Of a stretch of 64,000 nt of DNA, positions 44,390-54,646 are shown in pieces; positions within the stretch are counted from its first letter, which is position 1; every line of letters begins with the position of its first letter. The notes beneath the pieces are model-generated. The model was not told where the DNA came from. It searched no databases and saw nothing but the letters and a program-made list of their open reading frames with translations. The translations under genes and the position numbers were made by a program. Origin of the DNA: Endozoicomonas sp965232255 (lineage in GTDB: Bacteria > Pseudomonadota > Gammaproteobacteria > Pseudomonadales > Endozoicomonadaceae); the NCBI GenBank assembly GCA_965232255.1, contig OZ246962.1, forward strand, positions 2,604,001-2,668,000, read 5' to 3'.

Positions 44390-44854
44390 GTGCTAGCGAG
44401 CGCTGGTGAGCTTGATCCATTTTCAGTCGTTTGCTGCCGATTCTTCTGAGCTTTTATTCCACATTCCACATTCCACATTCCACATTCCACATTCCACATT
44501 CCACATTCCACATTCCACATTCCACATTCCACATTCCACATTCCTCATTTCTCATTCCACTCATTGCCCCGGCAAGTTTACAGGGGGAGCCACGATGCGC
44601 TGCGGTGATTTTATGGAAAAGCAGAAGGCTCTTTTTTATGAAAAAGCAGAAGGCTCTTCGCGAGCAACGCCTGCGTGATGGTGGACAGCGTCGGGTTTGG
44701 GTTTTGCACCTGGAATCCTGATATACTGCATGGCAAATTTTTTGACCAGTAAATGCTGATCTTTGCCCATCCTGCAGTTTAACCCTGGCAACCCGGACGG
44801 TTTTTCGTTGTTGGTTTTTCATTGTTATTGCAGGCGCGACCAATCAGGACTTTC
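44390..44854. other. rnhB-dnaE intergenic with short repeats
   Basis: 465 bp. It holds the 7-bp tandem array (44456-44560) and a 17-bp direct repeat AAAAGCAGAAGGCTCTT at about 44618 and 44642. The presumed dnaE promoter region follows (a TATACT-like -10 near 44721). The array separates dnaE from the lpx operon. Confidence 0.6.
44456..44560 (+). repeat. 7-bp tandem repeat array (ATTCCAC)
   Basis: Twelve perfect ATTCCAC units (44456-44539) and then three imperfect ones. All six frames stay open through it, producing spurious ORFs such as the antisense GMWNVEC repeats. Copy number is probably variable. Confidence 0.95.
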
Positions 44855-47800
44855 ATGACCGCACGTTTTATCCACCTCCGGGTTCATACCGAGTTCTCGC
44901 TCAGCGATGGTCTGGTACGTATCAAATCGCTCACCAATGCCATGGCCAGTACCAATACTCCGGCAGTGGCGGTCACCGACCAGTCCAACCTTTGTGCCCT
45001 GATCAAGTTCTATTCCAGTGCCATGGGCGCTGGTATCAAACCGATTTGCGGCGCTGACCTGTGGGTGGAAAATCCAGCCGATGAGCAGAATCCTGCAAGA
45101 CTGGTACTGCTGTGTATGGACGAGCAGGGTTATCACAATCTGACCGAGCTGGTTTCCAGAGCCTTTATGGAGAACCAGAAACACGACAAGGCGCTGGTAA
45201 AACGTGAGTGGATTATGGCGCAGTCGGCGGGGCTGATTGCGCTCTCTGGCGCCAGCGAAGGAGAAATCGGTCGGGCGTTGCTCAACGGCAGGCATGAGCT
45301 GGCCGGCGAACTGCTGGGCCAGTGGATGATGGCCTTCCCGGAGCGCTTTTACCTGGAATTGCACCGCACCAACCGGGTCGGGGACGAAGAGTGCGTACAC
45401 AGTTCGGTAACGCTGGCAGCACAGTTTGGCTGCCCGGTGGTAGCCACCAACGATGTCATGTTTATGTCCCGGGATGACTTTGAGGCTCACGAGTCAAGAG
45501 TTTGCATTGGCGAGGGGGTGGTGCTTGATGACCCGCGTCGGGCACGCCGTTATAGCGAAGAACAATACCTGAAGTCGGAAGACGAGATGGTAGCCCTGTT
45601 TGCCGATATCCCGGAAGCGCTGACCAACTCGGTGGAGATTGCCAAACGCTGCTCCATCAACGTTAAACTCGGTGAGTACTTTTTGCCTGAATATCCGGTA
45701 CCGGAAGGAAAAACCATGGATCAGTTTTTCCGTGAGTTCTCTCACCAGGGCCTGACCGAGCGTCTGGAGTTTCTGTTTGATCCTCGGGCGGCGGATTTTC
45801 CCGAAACAGAAAAACTCTATCGGGAGCGTCTTGATTTTGAGCTGGATACCATCTTGCAGATGGGCTTTCCCGGCTACTTCCTGATCGTTATGGACTTTAT
45901 CCAGTGGTCGAAAAATAACGGCATTCCTGTCGGTCCTGGCCGGGGTTCCGGTGCCGGTTCGCTAGTGGCCTATGCCCAGAAAATCACCGATCTGGACCCG
46001 ATCAAATACGATCTGCTGTTCGAGCGTTTTTTGAATCCCGAGCGGGTCTCCATGCCCGATTTTGACGTGGACTTCTGCATGGAAGGCCGTGACCGGGTCA
46101 TTGACTACGTGGCCCGCACCTACGGGCGTGACGCTGTCTCCCAGATCATCACTTTTGGTACTATGGCGGCCAAGGCGGTGGTGCGCGATGTGGCTCGGGT
46201 GCAGGGAAAATCCTACGGTCTGGCCGATCGTCTGTCGAAAATGATCCCCTTTGAAATCGGCATGACCCTGGGCAAAGCCTACGACCAGGAAGAGATGATC
46301 CGTGAGTTTCTGGCAACCGACGAAGAGGCGGCGGAAATCTGGGAGATGGCTCTCAAGCTTGAAGGGGTCACCCGTAACGTGGGCAAACACGCCGGTGGTG
46401 TGGTCATCGCCCCGACCAAACTCACCGACTTTGCGCCACTGTACTGCGACGAACATGGCAAGGGGGTGGTCACCCAGTACGACAAGAACGATGTGGAGTA
46501 CGCTGGCCTGGTGAAGTTTGACTTCCTCGGCTTGCGTACCCTGACCATCATCGACTGGGCGCTGAAGCTGATCAATCCGCGCCGTGTCCAGCGTGGTGAA
46601 GAGCCGTTGGCCATTGAGTCCATCGACCTCGAGGACAAGTCCTCCTACGACATGCTCAAGCGGGCAGAAACCACGGCGATATTCCAGCTCGAATCCCGGG
46701 GCATGAAAGACCTGATCAAGCGCCTGCAACCGGACTGCTTTGAGGACATTATCGCTTTGGTGGCTTTGTTCCGCCCTGGGCCGTTGCAGTCGGGCATGGT
46801 GGATAACTTCATCAACCGCAAACACGGCCGGGAAGAGCTGTCATTCCCTGATGCCCAGTACCAGCACGAATGGCTGCAACCGATCCTGCAACCCACCTAC
46901 GGCATTATTCTCTACCAGGAGCAGGTCATGCAGATCGCCCAGGTGCTGGCCGGCTACACGCTCGGCGGTGCCGATATGCTGCGCCGGGCCATGGGCAAGA
47001 AAAAGCCCGAGGAGATGGCCAAGCAGCGAGCGGTGTTTGAAGAAGGCGCTATCAGCCAGGGAGTTGATGGTGCCCTGGCCATGAAGATTTTTGACCTGGT
47101 GGAGAAGTTTGCCGGCTACGGCTTTAATAAATCGCACTCGGCCGCCTACGCTCTGGTCTCCTACCAGACGCTGTGGTTGAAAGCCCATTATCCGTCGGAG
47201 TTTATGGCAGCAGTAATGAGCTCTGACATGCAGAACACCGATAAGGTAGTGACGTTTATCGAAGAGTGTCGAGGTATGGGGCTGACGGTGCTGCCACCCA
47301 GTGTTAACAGCGGCGCCTATATGTTTGGTGTAAACGACGAAAGTCATATAATTTATGGTCTGGGCGCCATCAAAGGCGTGGGTGAAGGGCCTATCGAAGC
47401 CATTGTTCGGGCGCGCAACGATGGCGGCCCATTTAAAGACCTGTTTGATTTCTGTGACCGGGTCGATGCCAAAAGTCTGAACAAACGAGTGCTCGAAGCA
47501 TTGATTCGCTCCGGAGCCCTGGATCTGCTTGGGCCAATGCCCAATCAATCTGACCGGCTCAATATGAACCGGGCAGTGCTGGCCGCCAGCCAAAGTGAAG
47601 CCATCAAGGCCGCGGATCAAGCGGCCAAAAATCAGGACCTGGGGCTGATGGATATGTTTGGCTCCCTAGTGCCTGCCGGCGAAGAGAAGGTCTACGACAA
47701 CTACCTGAACACCGCCGAGTGGAGCGACAAAACGCGCCTGAGTGGTGAAAAAGACACACTCGGTTTATACCTCACCGGTCATCCCATTGATGAGTATGAA

Positions 47801-48364
47801 GGTGAAATACGACACTTTATTCGTAACCGCATAAAAGACCTGCAACCGGCCCGAGGTGACGGCCAGAACATTGCCGGACTGGTGGTGGATATGCGGGTGA
47901 TGAAAAATAAAAAAGGTGACAAAATGGCCTTTGTTACTCTGGACGATCGCACCGGCCGCATTGAAGTCTCCCTGTTTGCCGACGTATTCGCCGAATACCA
48001 GCAACTGCTGCACAAAGACGCCGTACTGGTGGTGGAAGGCGAAGTGACCTTTGACGATTACTCCAATAGTCTGAAAGTGCGCTCGAAAAAAGTGATGAAA
48101 GTGGTGGAGGCCCGTAGCCATTACGCGCGCCAGCTGGTGCTGGCCATCAGTCATGATCAGGTGGATAGTCACTTTGGCCACAAGCTGTCGTCTATGCTGA
48201 CGGCCCAGAAAGGCAGTCTGCCAGTGCGGATCGATTATTCCGGCAACGATGCCCGGGCAAGTCTGCTGCTTGGCGAGCAGTGGCAAGTCAGCCCCAGCGA
48301 TGAGCTGGTGCTGGAGTTGCGACAGTGGCTAGGTAAAGACGCAGCCCGAGTGGAATACGCCTGA
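44855..48364 (+). CDS. dnaE: DNA polymerase III subunit alpha
   Basis: Replicative polymerase. 1169 residues from the ATG at 44855 (MTARFIHLRVHTEFSLSDG), which aligns with the family start; the frame opens 33 bases earlier. Domains in order: PHP at about 1-270; palm with GPGRGSGAGSLVAY and the catalytic PDFDVDF; fingers with GKHAGGVVIAP; a tandem HhH region; and an OB fold (IAGLVVDMRVMKNKKGDKMAF) towards the C-terminus. In many relatives accA follows; here a lysis cassette does. Confidence 0.98.
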   Translation: MTARFIHLRVHTEFSLSDGLVRIKSLTNAMASTNTPAVAVTDQSNLCALIKFYSSAMGAGIKPICGADLWVENPADEQNPARLVLLCMDEQGYHNLTELVSRAFMENQKHDKALVKREWIMAQSAGLIALSGASEGEIGRALLNGRHELAGELLGQWMMAFPERFYLELHRTNRVGDEECVHSSVTLAAQFGCPVVATNDVMFMSRDDFEAHESRVCIGEGVVLDDPRRARRYSEEQYLKSEDEMVALFADIPEALTNSVEIAKRCSINVKLGEYFLPEYPVPEGKTMDQFFREFSHQGLTERLEFLFDPRAADFPETEKLYRERLDFELDTILQMGFPGYFLIVMDFIQWSKNNGIPVGPGRGSGAGSLVAYAQKITDLDPIKYDLLFERFLNPERVSMPDFDVDFCMEGRDRVIDYVARTYGRDAVSQIITFGTMAAKAVVRDVARVQGKSYGLADRLSKMIPFEIGMTLGKAYDQEEMIREFLATDEEAAEIWEMALKLEGVTRNVGKHAGGVVIAPTKLTDFAPLYCDEHGKGVVTQYDKNDVEYAGLVKFDFLGLRTLTIIDWALKLINPRRVQRGEEPLAIESIDLEDKSSYDMLKRAETTAIFQLESRGMKDLIKRLQPDCFEDIIALVALFRPGPLQSGMVDNFINRKHGREELSFPDAQYQHEWLQPILQPTYGIILYQEQVMQIAQVLAGYTLGGADMLRRAMGKKKPEEMAKQRAVFEEGAISQGVDGALAMKIFDLVEKFAGYGFNKSHSAAYALVSYQTLWLKAHYPSEFMAAVMSSDMQNTDKVVTFIEECRGMGLTVLPPSVNSGAYMFGVNDESHIIYGLGAIKGVGEGPIEAIVRARNDGGPFKDLFDFCDRVDAKSLNKRVLEALIRSGALDLLGPMPNQSDRLNMNRAVLAASQSEAIKAADQAAKNQDLGLMDMFGSLVPAGEEKVYDNYLNTAEWSDKTRLSGEKDTLGLYLTGHPIDEYEGEIRHFIRNRIKDLQPARGDGQNIAGLVVDMRVMKNKKGDKMAFVTLDDRTGRIEVSLFADVFAEYQQLLHKDAVLVVEGEVTFDDYSNSLKVRSKKVMKVVEARSHYARQLVLAISHDQVDSHFGHKLSSMLTAQKGSLPVRIDYSGNDARASLLLGEQWQVSPSDELVLELRQWLGKDAARVEYA

Positions 48365-48603
48365 GCTTTATGTATGGCAACTGTATGGCAATTTCCGCTC
48401 GTGAGTTGGTTGACTGAAGTCGTTAATCGGTTTTTGCTGTAGGGCATCGCAGTCGTGTGACTTATCGACCCCTGGATGTTTATTGACCCAGGTCAACAAG
48501 CCTCACTCGCGGTTTGGAAATAATGGTGAACGATGGTTGTTCTTTGAATGTGCAAGCCGCAGGGCTAACGAAAAATAATAAATGGCATTTCAAGGGCAGG
48601 GCG

Positions 48604-49236
48604 ATGATTTCACAAATATGGAATTTTATTACTGGCAATGGCGCGTCTGTTATCGCCAAGGTCGAATCGGCGGTTGACGAGTACTTCTATACCGATGAGG
48701 AGATAGCCAAAGACAAAAAGGCGCAGGAAGAGCACAGAAATCAATTCAAACAGCGCATGGCGGAAATATCCCGGGAGCTAACCGACAGCCAGTCCGGTTT
48801 CAAACTGGAACTGCAACGGCTGATCAATGACCGGGAGAAGCAAATTCATGCGACCTATAAGCATGAAATCAATGCTTCCAAAGCGGTCATTGTTGCCGAG
48901 CTGCAACAGAGCGATAACTTCACCAAGCGTGCCAGACCAACGGTTATCTACGCCGGCTTGATTTTTATTCTGCTGGAAATGTTCGGCGTTCGCATTGGCA
49001 TCCTGAATTACTTTGAGATGAGTCCGGAGTTGATTGACAGCTCAACGGCCATTTTTAACTCCTTTTTATACATGTGGGGTGCCATTGCCGGCGCCTACGC
49101 TTTAGGGCGCACTGCGGAAAAGCGCGGGATCAGTAATACGGTCACCAGGCTGGCCACTGGCAACAAAAAAGATGAGCGCACCCATTCGGCAGCAGAAGAT
49201 ATTGAAGCCAGGGTGCGGAGGGCGATCAAATGGTAA
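48604..49236 (+). CDS. Phage-type holin (3TM holin family)
   Basis: 210 residues from MISQIWNFITGNGAS (AGGGCG upstream); the frame is open from 48514. A central charged coiled coil (about 35-105) is followed by membrane helices VIYAGLIFILLEMFG and SFLYMWGAIAGAYALGR. The R-S/T-x-EK ending of the last helix (GRTAEKRG) is typical of the family annotated as holin of gene-transfer and phage release. It overlaps the amidase gene by 7 bp. Confidence 0.75.
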   Translation: MISQIWNFITGNGASVIAKVESAVDEYFYTDEEIAKDKKAQEEHRNQFKQRMAEISRELTDSQSGFKLELQRLINDREKQIHATYKHEINASKAVIVAELQQSDNFTKRARPTVIYAGLIFILLEMFGVRIGILNYFEMSPELIDSSTAIFNSFLYMWGAIAGAYALGRTAEKRGISNTVTRLATGNKKDERTHSAAEDIEARVRRAIKW

Positions 49237-49718
49237 CGGTCGTCTTACATTGCTCTGCCTCCGCTTTTGGCAATGCGGCGCTGATTGAGCAGTGGCACCT
49301 GGCCAGAGGTTGGAAAGGGATTGGTTATCACTACGTGATTCTCAACGGCTGGATCGCCTCGGGTTGTTATCACGCCTGTTTTGATGGCCATATTGAGACA
49401 GGACGCCCCATGGATGATGATCCGTTTGTCACTGGGCAAGAGCAGGGAGCACATGTCAGAGGACACAATCAAAAGTCAGTGGGCGTCTGTCTTATCGGGC
49501 AGTCAGGGCAATTTACCGACCGACAGCTGAATTCAGCACTGCGTTGTGTGCTGATGCTGGAGCGACAGTTCAATAATATTGCTCTCGTGCAGCATAGCGA
49601 TCTGGATCGGGGCAAACCCGATTGTGCCGGGCTGGATATGTTGCTGTTCAACAAGAATTACCAAATCTATAAAGCGATAGTAAACGACAGTGAATCAATA
49701 ATAGCCAGCAATGCCTGA
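49230..49718 (+). CDS. N-acetylmuramoyl-L-alanine amidase (phage endolysin type)
   Basis: 162 residues, amidase_2/T7-lysozyme fold. Zinc ligands in context: VVLHCSAS (His), VQHSDLDRGKPDCAG (His and, ten residues on, Cys). The GYHYVILNGWIASG and HNQKSVGVCLIG segments are conserved. No signal peptide is present, so it would need the adjacent holin to reach the cell wall. The holin-endolysin pair is a complete minimal lysis cassette with no other phage gene beside it. Confidence 0.88.
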   Translation: MVTVVLHCSASAFGNAALIEQWHLARGWKGIGYHYVILNGWIASGCYHACFDGHIETGRPMDDDPFVTGQEQGAHVRGHNQKSVGVCLIGQSGQFTDRQLNSALRCVLMLERQFNNIALVQHSDLDRGKPDCAGLDMLLFNKNYQIYKAIVNDSESIIASNA

Positions 49719-49724
49719 ACAAGT

Positions 49725-49744
49725 CGGAGCCTTTAGCGGCTCCG
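49725..49744 (-). terminator. Shared hairpin between convergent genes
   Basis: CGGAGCC/GGCTCCG stem just after the amidase stop and 5 bp after the end of the RND gene. Only weak T-richness on either side. Confidence 0.45.
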
Positions 49745-49749
49745 GTCGT

Positions 49750-52700
49750 CTATTTCGTCAGTAAAGCCTCCAGTTCACGGGCCACATGATCGGGCGACGT
49801 GGTCTTTCTGGCCAGCAGTGCGTACATGGACGGCACCACGAACAGGGTGAGCACGCTGGACACCAGTACGCCGAAAAAGACCACCACGCCGATGGAGAAA
49901 CGAAACTCCGAACCGGCCCCGCTGGCCAGCAGCAACGGCACAGCACCTATCACCGTGGTCAGTGCCGTCATCAGAATAGGGCGCAGACGCAAGGCAGAGG
50001 CTGCCAGCACCGCCTGGTCAAAGTCCATGCCTTTATCCCGCAGCTGATTGATAAACTCCACAATCAGAATGCCGTTCTTGGCCGACAGGCCGATCAGCAT
50101 CACCATGGCCAGCTGGCTGAATATGTTCAGTGTGTCGCCGGTAAGCACCAGGCCAAACAAGGCACCGGAAATGCCCAGGGGGACAGTGAACAGCACAATC
50201 AGCGGATGCACAAAACTCTCAAACTGGGCGGCCAGCACCAGGTAAACCACGAGCATGGCCATCACAAATACCATGGCGATGGCGCTTTGATTGTTGCGGT
50301 AATCCAGCGATTCGCCTTTATAGTTGACGATGGCTTCTGATGGCAGCAGCTCTACCACCTGCTGGTCCAGATAAGTCAGTGCCTCATCCAGCGAGTAGTT
50401 GTCCACCAGGCTGGCGGAAATAGTGATGGCCCGGTTGCGGTTGTAGTGCTTGAGCGTGGCAGCTCCGCCTGTTTCATGCATGGTGACCAGGTTGTCCAGC
50501 CGGATCAGTTCCCCGGTGGTGTGGGAGCGAACGTAGAGCGATGCCAGGTCTGCGGCGCTGGCAAAACTGTCCTCCTGGGCGCGCAGGTAGACGTCGTACT
50601 CCTCGCCACGCTCCATAAAGGTGGTATCGGTAACGCCGCCGAGCATGGTTTCCAGCGTGGCCCCGATATCCTCGGCGGAAACCCCCAGTTGTTGGGCACG
50701 TTCCCGGTTAATGGTGATATCCAGCTGAGGTTGGTTCTGGTTGAAATCAATGTCGATATCACGCAAGCCGGGATTTTCCCGCGCTTTTTCGGCGATGATA
50801 GCAGCCCACTCGACCAGTTGCTCAAAGGAGCCGCCACCGAGCACAAACTGTACCGGTGCCCGGGAGCGGCCGCCGATGGTGGAGCGCATTACCGGAATGG
50901 CCCGAACGTTGGGAATGTCAGCCACCAGTTGGCGCACCTGGTTAACCATCGCCGCGGCGCTGATATCCCGGTCTTCCCACAGCTCCATGGTACCGGCCAG
51001 AATGCCGGAATTACTGCCCCCGGATCCAAAGCCCGGCGAGCGCACAAAGAGTGATTTCAATGCCCCCTGGCCAAGATACGGCAGCAGTTTTGCCTCCAGT
51101 TGCAGCATGCTCTGTTCCATGGTGTCAAAGTTGGCACCTTCCGGTCCCTTGACGATCACCATAAATTCCCCCCGGTCCTCTTGGGGTGTGAACGTCTGGG
51201 GGATCATTGGATAGAGAGCAGCGCTGATGGCCAGCGAGAGAAGTAACATGATCAGCCCGAGCCAGCGTACCTTTAGCACCCTCGATAATATACGACTATA
51301 GGCGTTAGTAAGGTGATGGTTGGCTTTTTCTGCCAGTACACTGGCTTTGGACGGCTTGACATTAAGCTTCAGCAGCCTGGAGCCCATCATAGGCGACAGT
51401 GTCAAGGCGATCAGGCTGGAGAAAACCACAGCACCCACCAGAGTCATGGCGTATTCAGAAAATAGCCGACCCACTGAGCCATCCATAAAGACAATGGGAA
51501 CAAAGGTCATCACCAGTACCACGGTGGTGGCCACAACAGCAAAGCCCACCTCACGAGTGCCTTTCCAGGCAGCCACTAGGGGCGCTTCGCCCCGTTCCAG
51601 GTGCTGGTGGATGTTTTCCAGCACTACAATGGCATCGTCCACCACCAGGCCGATGGCCAGTACCAGCGCCAGCAAAGTCTGCAGATTGATGGAGTAGCCC
51701 ATCAGCTGGATAACGATAAATGCGCTGATCAGGGAAATGGGCACGGTAACGGCCGGAATAAGCGTGGCACGGGCATTGCCCAGGAAGACATAAAGAACCA
51801 TGACCACCAGGGCAATGGTCATGCCCAGGGTAACGTACACTTCGTCAATGGACGACTGAATGTAGATGGATGAGTCCATCACCACATTCATGTAGGTTCC
51901 CTCCGGTAGAAACGGCCTGAAAGCAGCCAGCGCCGCCTTGACATTGGCGATCACATCCAGCGGATTGGCCTGCGAAAGTGGCACAATGCCGAAGTTCAGT
52001 ACATTGCGGCCATCGGCTTTGGCCAGACTGTTAATCTCTTTGGCTTCGGTGCGAATGTCGGCGATATCGTCCAGGTAGACTGTGCCATTGCTGTCCTGGC
52101 GCACCATCAAACGACGAAAGTCGTCAACAGTGTTGTAGTCACGGTTTATTCGCACCGGGAGTGTGCGTAGGGTGTCGGTCAGTTCACCAGCGGGCAGTTC
52201 CACGTTGTCCCGACGCAGTGCTGTGCGCACATCACTGCTGGTCACTTGGCGGGCGGCCATGGCCTGGGCGTCCAGATCAACGCGCATCACGTAGTCTTGA
52301 CCGCCCATCATGTCCACGGAACTGACGCCATCTACCAGGGATAGCCGGTCTTGCAAGGTGCGCTCGGCGTAATCGGTCAGCTCAAGGAACGACAGTTTGT
52401 CACTTTGCAGGTTGATCATCATGATCGGCTCGCCACTGCCGTCGTTCTTCCAGACAATGGGGGACTCGGCATCATCTGGCAGTTGCCATACGACGCGGGA
52501 CATGGCTTCGCGCACATTGTTGGCGGCCGTTTCCATATCCTGGTCCGGCGAGAACTCGATGCTAATGCGCGAGCTGCCGTTGCGGCTATTGCTTTCGATA
52601 AAACGAATCCCTTCAATGCCACCGAGTTGATCTTCAATCACGTCGGTAATCTTGCTTTCGATAACCTCGGCCGAGGCACCGCTGTAGTTGGTTTGCACCA

Positions 52701-52836
52701 TAACGGTGGGCGTCGTGACATCCGGCAATTCGCGCATGGGCAGCATGTTGAAACAGACGATGCCGAAGGTGATCAGCATCAGGCTGATGACCATGGCAAA
52801 CACCGGGCGCTTGATGGACAGATCGGAAAGTATCAT
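49750..52836 (-). CDS. RND multidrug efflux permease (HAE1 type)
   Basis: Inner-membrane proton-driven efflux pump. 1028 residues with the usual 12 helices and two large periplasmic loops. It begins LSIKRPVFAMVISLML. The proton-relay pair is in LVVDDAIVVLENI of helix 4. The final PSMYALLARKT is typical of the family. The adaptor gene lies 2 bp upstream. The substrate cannot be assigned. No TolC-like gene is adjacent, so the outer-membrane channel must be elsewhere. Confidence 0.96.
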   Translation of the reverse strand: MILSDLSIKRPVFAMVISLMLITFGIVCFNMLPMRELPDVTTPTVMVQTNYSGASAEVIESKITDVIEDQLGGIEGIRFIESNSRNGSSRISIEFSPDQDMETAANNVREAMSRVVWQLPDDAESPIVWKNDGSGEPIMMINLQSDKLSFLELTDYAERTLQDRLSLVDGVSSVDMMGGQDYVMRVDLDAQAMAARQVTSSDVRTALRRDNVELPAGELTDTLRTLPVRINRDYNTVDDFRRLMVRQDSNGTVYLDDIADIRTEAKEINSLAKADGRNVLNFGIVPLSQANPLDVIANVKAALAAFRPFLPEGTYMNVVMDSSIYIQSSIDEVYVTLGMTIALVVMVLYVFLGNARATLIPAVTVPISLISAFIVIQLMGYSINLQTLLALVLAIGLVVDDAIVVLENIHQHLERGEAPLVAAWKGTREVGFAVVATTVVLVMTFVPIVFMDGSVGRLFSEYAMTLVGAVVFSSLIALTLSPMMGSRLLKLNVKPSKASVLAEKANHHLTNAYSRILSRVLKVRWLGLIMLLLSLAISAALYPMIPQTFTPQEDRGEFMVIVKGPEGANFDTMEQSMLQLEAKLLPYLGQGALKSLFVRSPGFGSGGSNSGILAGTMELWEDRDISAAAMVNQVRQLVADIPNVRAIPVMRSTIGGRSRAPVQFVLGGGSFEQLVEWAAIIAEKARENPGLRDIDIDFNQNQPQLDITINRERAQQLGVSAEDIGATLETMLGGVTDTTFMERGEEYDVYLRAQEDSFASAADLASLYVRSHTTGELIRLDNLVTMHETGGAATLKHYNRNRAITISASLVDNYSLDEALTYLDQQVVELLPSEAIVNYKGESLDYRNNQSAIAMVFVMAMLVVYLVLAAQFESFVHPLIVLFTVPLGISGALFGLVLTGDTLNIFSQLAMVMLIGLSAKNGILIVEFINQLRDKGMDFDQAVLAASALRLRPILMTALTTVIGAVPLLLASGAGSEFRFSIGVVVFFGVLVSSVLTLFVVPSMYALLARKTTSPDHVARELEALLTK

Positions 52837-52837
52837 C

Positions 52838-54028
52838 TCAGAGTGCCCCGTCGTTTATTGTCACAGGGTCGGCTGCGAGAGTGGGTGATGGGTTAAGGAT
52901 TTGCACCTGACGACCGTCACTCACTTTGACCACGCCTTCATTGACCACGCGTTCGCCGGTACGTAGTCCGGATAGCACGACAATATACTGGTCGATGGTC
53001 TGTCCCGTGGTGATGGGTCGTCGTGTCACCATGCTCTGGGCATCAATGACGTACACATAGCGTTTGTTGCCAGCAAACATAATGCTGCGCGCAGGAACCA
53101 CCAGTTGTTTTTGCCCGGGCAGTTCAATTGTTGTGCGCATCAGCATGCCAGGCAGTAGTCGGTTATCAGGATTGGCCAGCGTAGCCCGAACCTGGAACGT
53201 CAGGCTCTGCGGATCAATGCGTGGATTGATGCTGTCGATGGTGCCGGTAAAGGTCTGGCCCGGCCACGCATCGCTGATGGCGGTAACAGTGGCTCCCCTG
53301 ACGACTTGGCTCAGGCTGTTCTCTGGCAGCTTGAGCGTCAACTTCATGGTGTCCAGATCGTCCAGAGTGGTCAGCACGGTACTAGCACTGATCAGGCTGC
53401 CAATGCTTTGCTCGTGAAAGCCCAGGGTGCCAGCGAAAGGCGCTTCCAGAGTGTAGTTATCCAGTGTCGCCAGCTCTGCTTGCAAGGCGGCGTCCAGACG
53501 TTCCACCGTGGCTCGCTGGGTGTGAATTTCTTCGCTGGAGATCGCCTTTTTGCTGACCAGTTTTTCCATATACGAAAGCTGACGTTTAGCCTCAGCAAGG
53601 GCAATACGTGCCTGCTCGGTAATGGCTGCCTGCTCGCGGTCGTCTAATTTGACCAGCAGTTTACCTGCCGCAACCCGGGCACCTTCTTGTAAGTCCAGGC
53701 CGACAATGCGTCCATTGATTTGCGGCGTAATGTTGACGGATTGATTGGCGCTCAGGTTGCCCAGGGCAACCAGCTGTTGCGGCAGAGTTGCTTCCATTAC
53801 CGAAAACTCAGTAACCGCAGGTGCGCTTTGCGCCCGGGGTTGGCCCACGGCAAAAGGAGTAAAAGCGACCAGCGTAGCAAGAACGATCGCCCGGTATTTG
53901 CCGATGTTTGTCAGCCGAGTTGGCTGATGTGATAGCGCTGTTGTTGTCACGGCCAAAAAGCTCTTGAGTAAATGGATAAAATCTCGGGAGAAAACGGTTG
54001 GCAGGAGTGATAATGCACCGCCGGGCAA
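52838..54028 (-). CDS. RND efflux periplasmic adaptor (membrane fusion protein)
   Basis: 396 residues from a TTG at 54028; a GTG at 53950 is another possible start, and the ribosome site is unclear. A hydrophobic segment YRAIVLATLVAFTPFAVG is the signal or anchor. The lipoyl/barrel-sandwich halves follow (VNITPQINGRIVGLDLQEGARVAAG and YTLEAPFAGTLG) around a helical hairpin, then a beta-barrel domain. It is first in the two-gene operon with the pump. Confidence 0.93.
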   Translation of the reverse strand: MPGGALSLLPTVFSRDFIHLLKSFLAVTTTALSHQPTRLTNIGKYRAIVLATLVAFTPFAVGQPRAQSAPAVTEFSVMEATLPQQLVALGNLSANQSVNITPQINGRIVGLDLQEGARVAAGKLLVKLDDREQAAITEQARIALAEAKRQLSYMEKLVSKKAISSEEIHTQRATVERLDAALQAELATLDNYTLEAPFAGTLGFHEQSIGSLISASTVLTTLDDLDTMKLTLKLPENSLSQVVRGATVTAISDAWPGQTFTGTIDSINPRIDPQSLTFQVRATLANPDNRLLPGMLMRTTIELPGQKQLVVPARSIMFAGNKRYVYVIDAQSMVTRRPITTGQTIDQYIVVLSGLRTGERVVNEGVVKVSDGRQVQILNPSPTLAADPVTINDGAL

Positions 54029-54268
54029 TGTGGTTGACGCCAGCTTTCCGAGTGTTGGTAATTTTGCGCCCGAATTATATCCAGCAGGAGGGTTGGCGAT
54101 ATAGCGGAAAATGGCTCAAATTGTCGCAAATGGTATCAGGGCAGGACTATGTCGGCGCACAACCCTGTTAATGAAATGGTCAGTGAAAGTGCAACCGTAG
54201 AGAGAAAACAGAAAGGCAGCCCGGTGCATTGGGAAACCGTGCATTCCGGGCAAATGAACAAAAAAACT

Positions 54269-54646
54269 CTACTCGGGGTCGGGTTCATCCGCAGTCAGCA
54301 GCTCGCCGTAAATTCTTCTGTTTTTTCTGCGGGTGGGTAACAGCAAGCCCGTAGCGAGGGCAATACCGGCAGCAACAAGAACAAACAAGCCATTGCGCCA
54401 GAATGCGTCCGCGCCCAGACCAAGGCCGTCATATATGCTGGCCAGCAACGCAGGAACCAGGAACGTCTGCTCCGTCTGTTCGATCTGCAAAGTGCCAGGC
54501 AGGAGCAGCAGTATGGCTGTCGTCATCATCAGTGCGCGTTTGACTCTTATTGGCCATTTGCGCGCCAATAGCCACAAGCTGAGCAGGCAACCCAGTGCGC
54601 CGCCAAGGTAAATAACCCAGCCCCATAAATATTGCGTATCCGTCAT
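54269..54646 (-). CDS. Small hypothetical membrane protein
   Basis: 125 residues from the ATG at 54646 (MTDTQYLWGW). Three or four hydrophobic segments: WVIYLGGALGCLLSLWLLA, ALMMTTAILLLLPG and GLFVLVAAGIALATGLLLP. The cytoplasmic tail is charged (RRKNRRIYGELL). I do not recognise a named family. It is divergent from htpG. Confidence 0.65.
   Translation of the reverse strand: MTDTQYLWGWVIYLGGALGCLLSLWLLARKWPIRVKRALMMTTAILLLLPGTLQIEQTEQTFLVPALLASIYDGLGLGADAFWRNGLFVLVAAGIALATGLLLPTRRKNRRIYGELLTADEPDPE

Noticed and set aside
44344..44843. ORFs made of GMWNVEC or FHIPHST repeats
   Set aside because: The 7-bp array leaves every frame open; there is no ribosome site or non-repeat domain.
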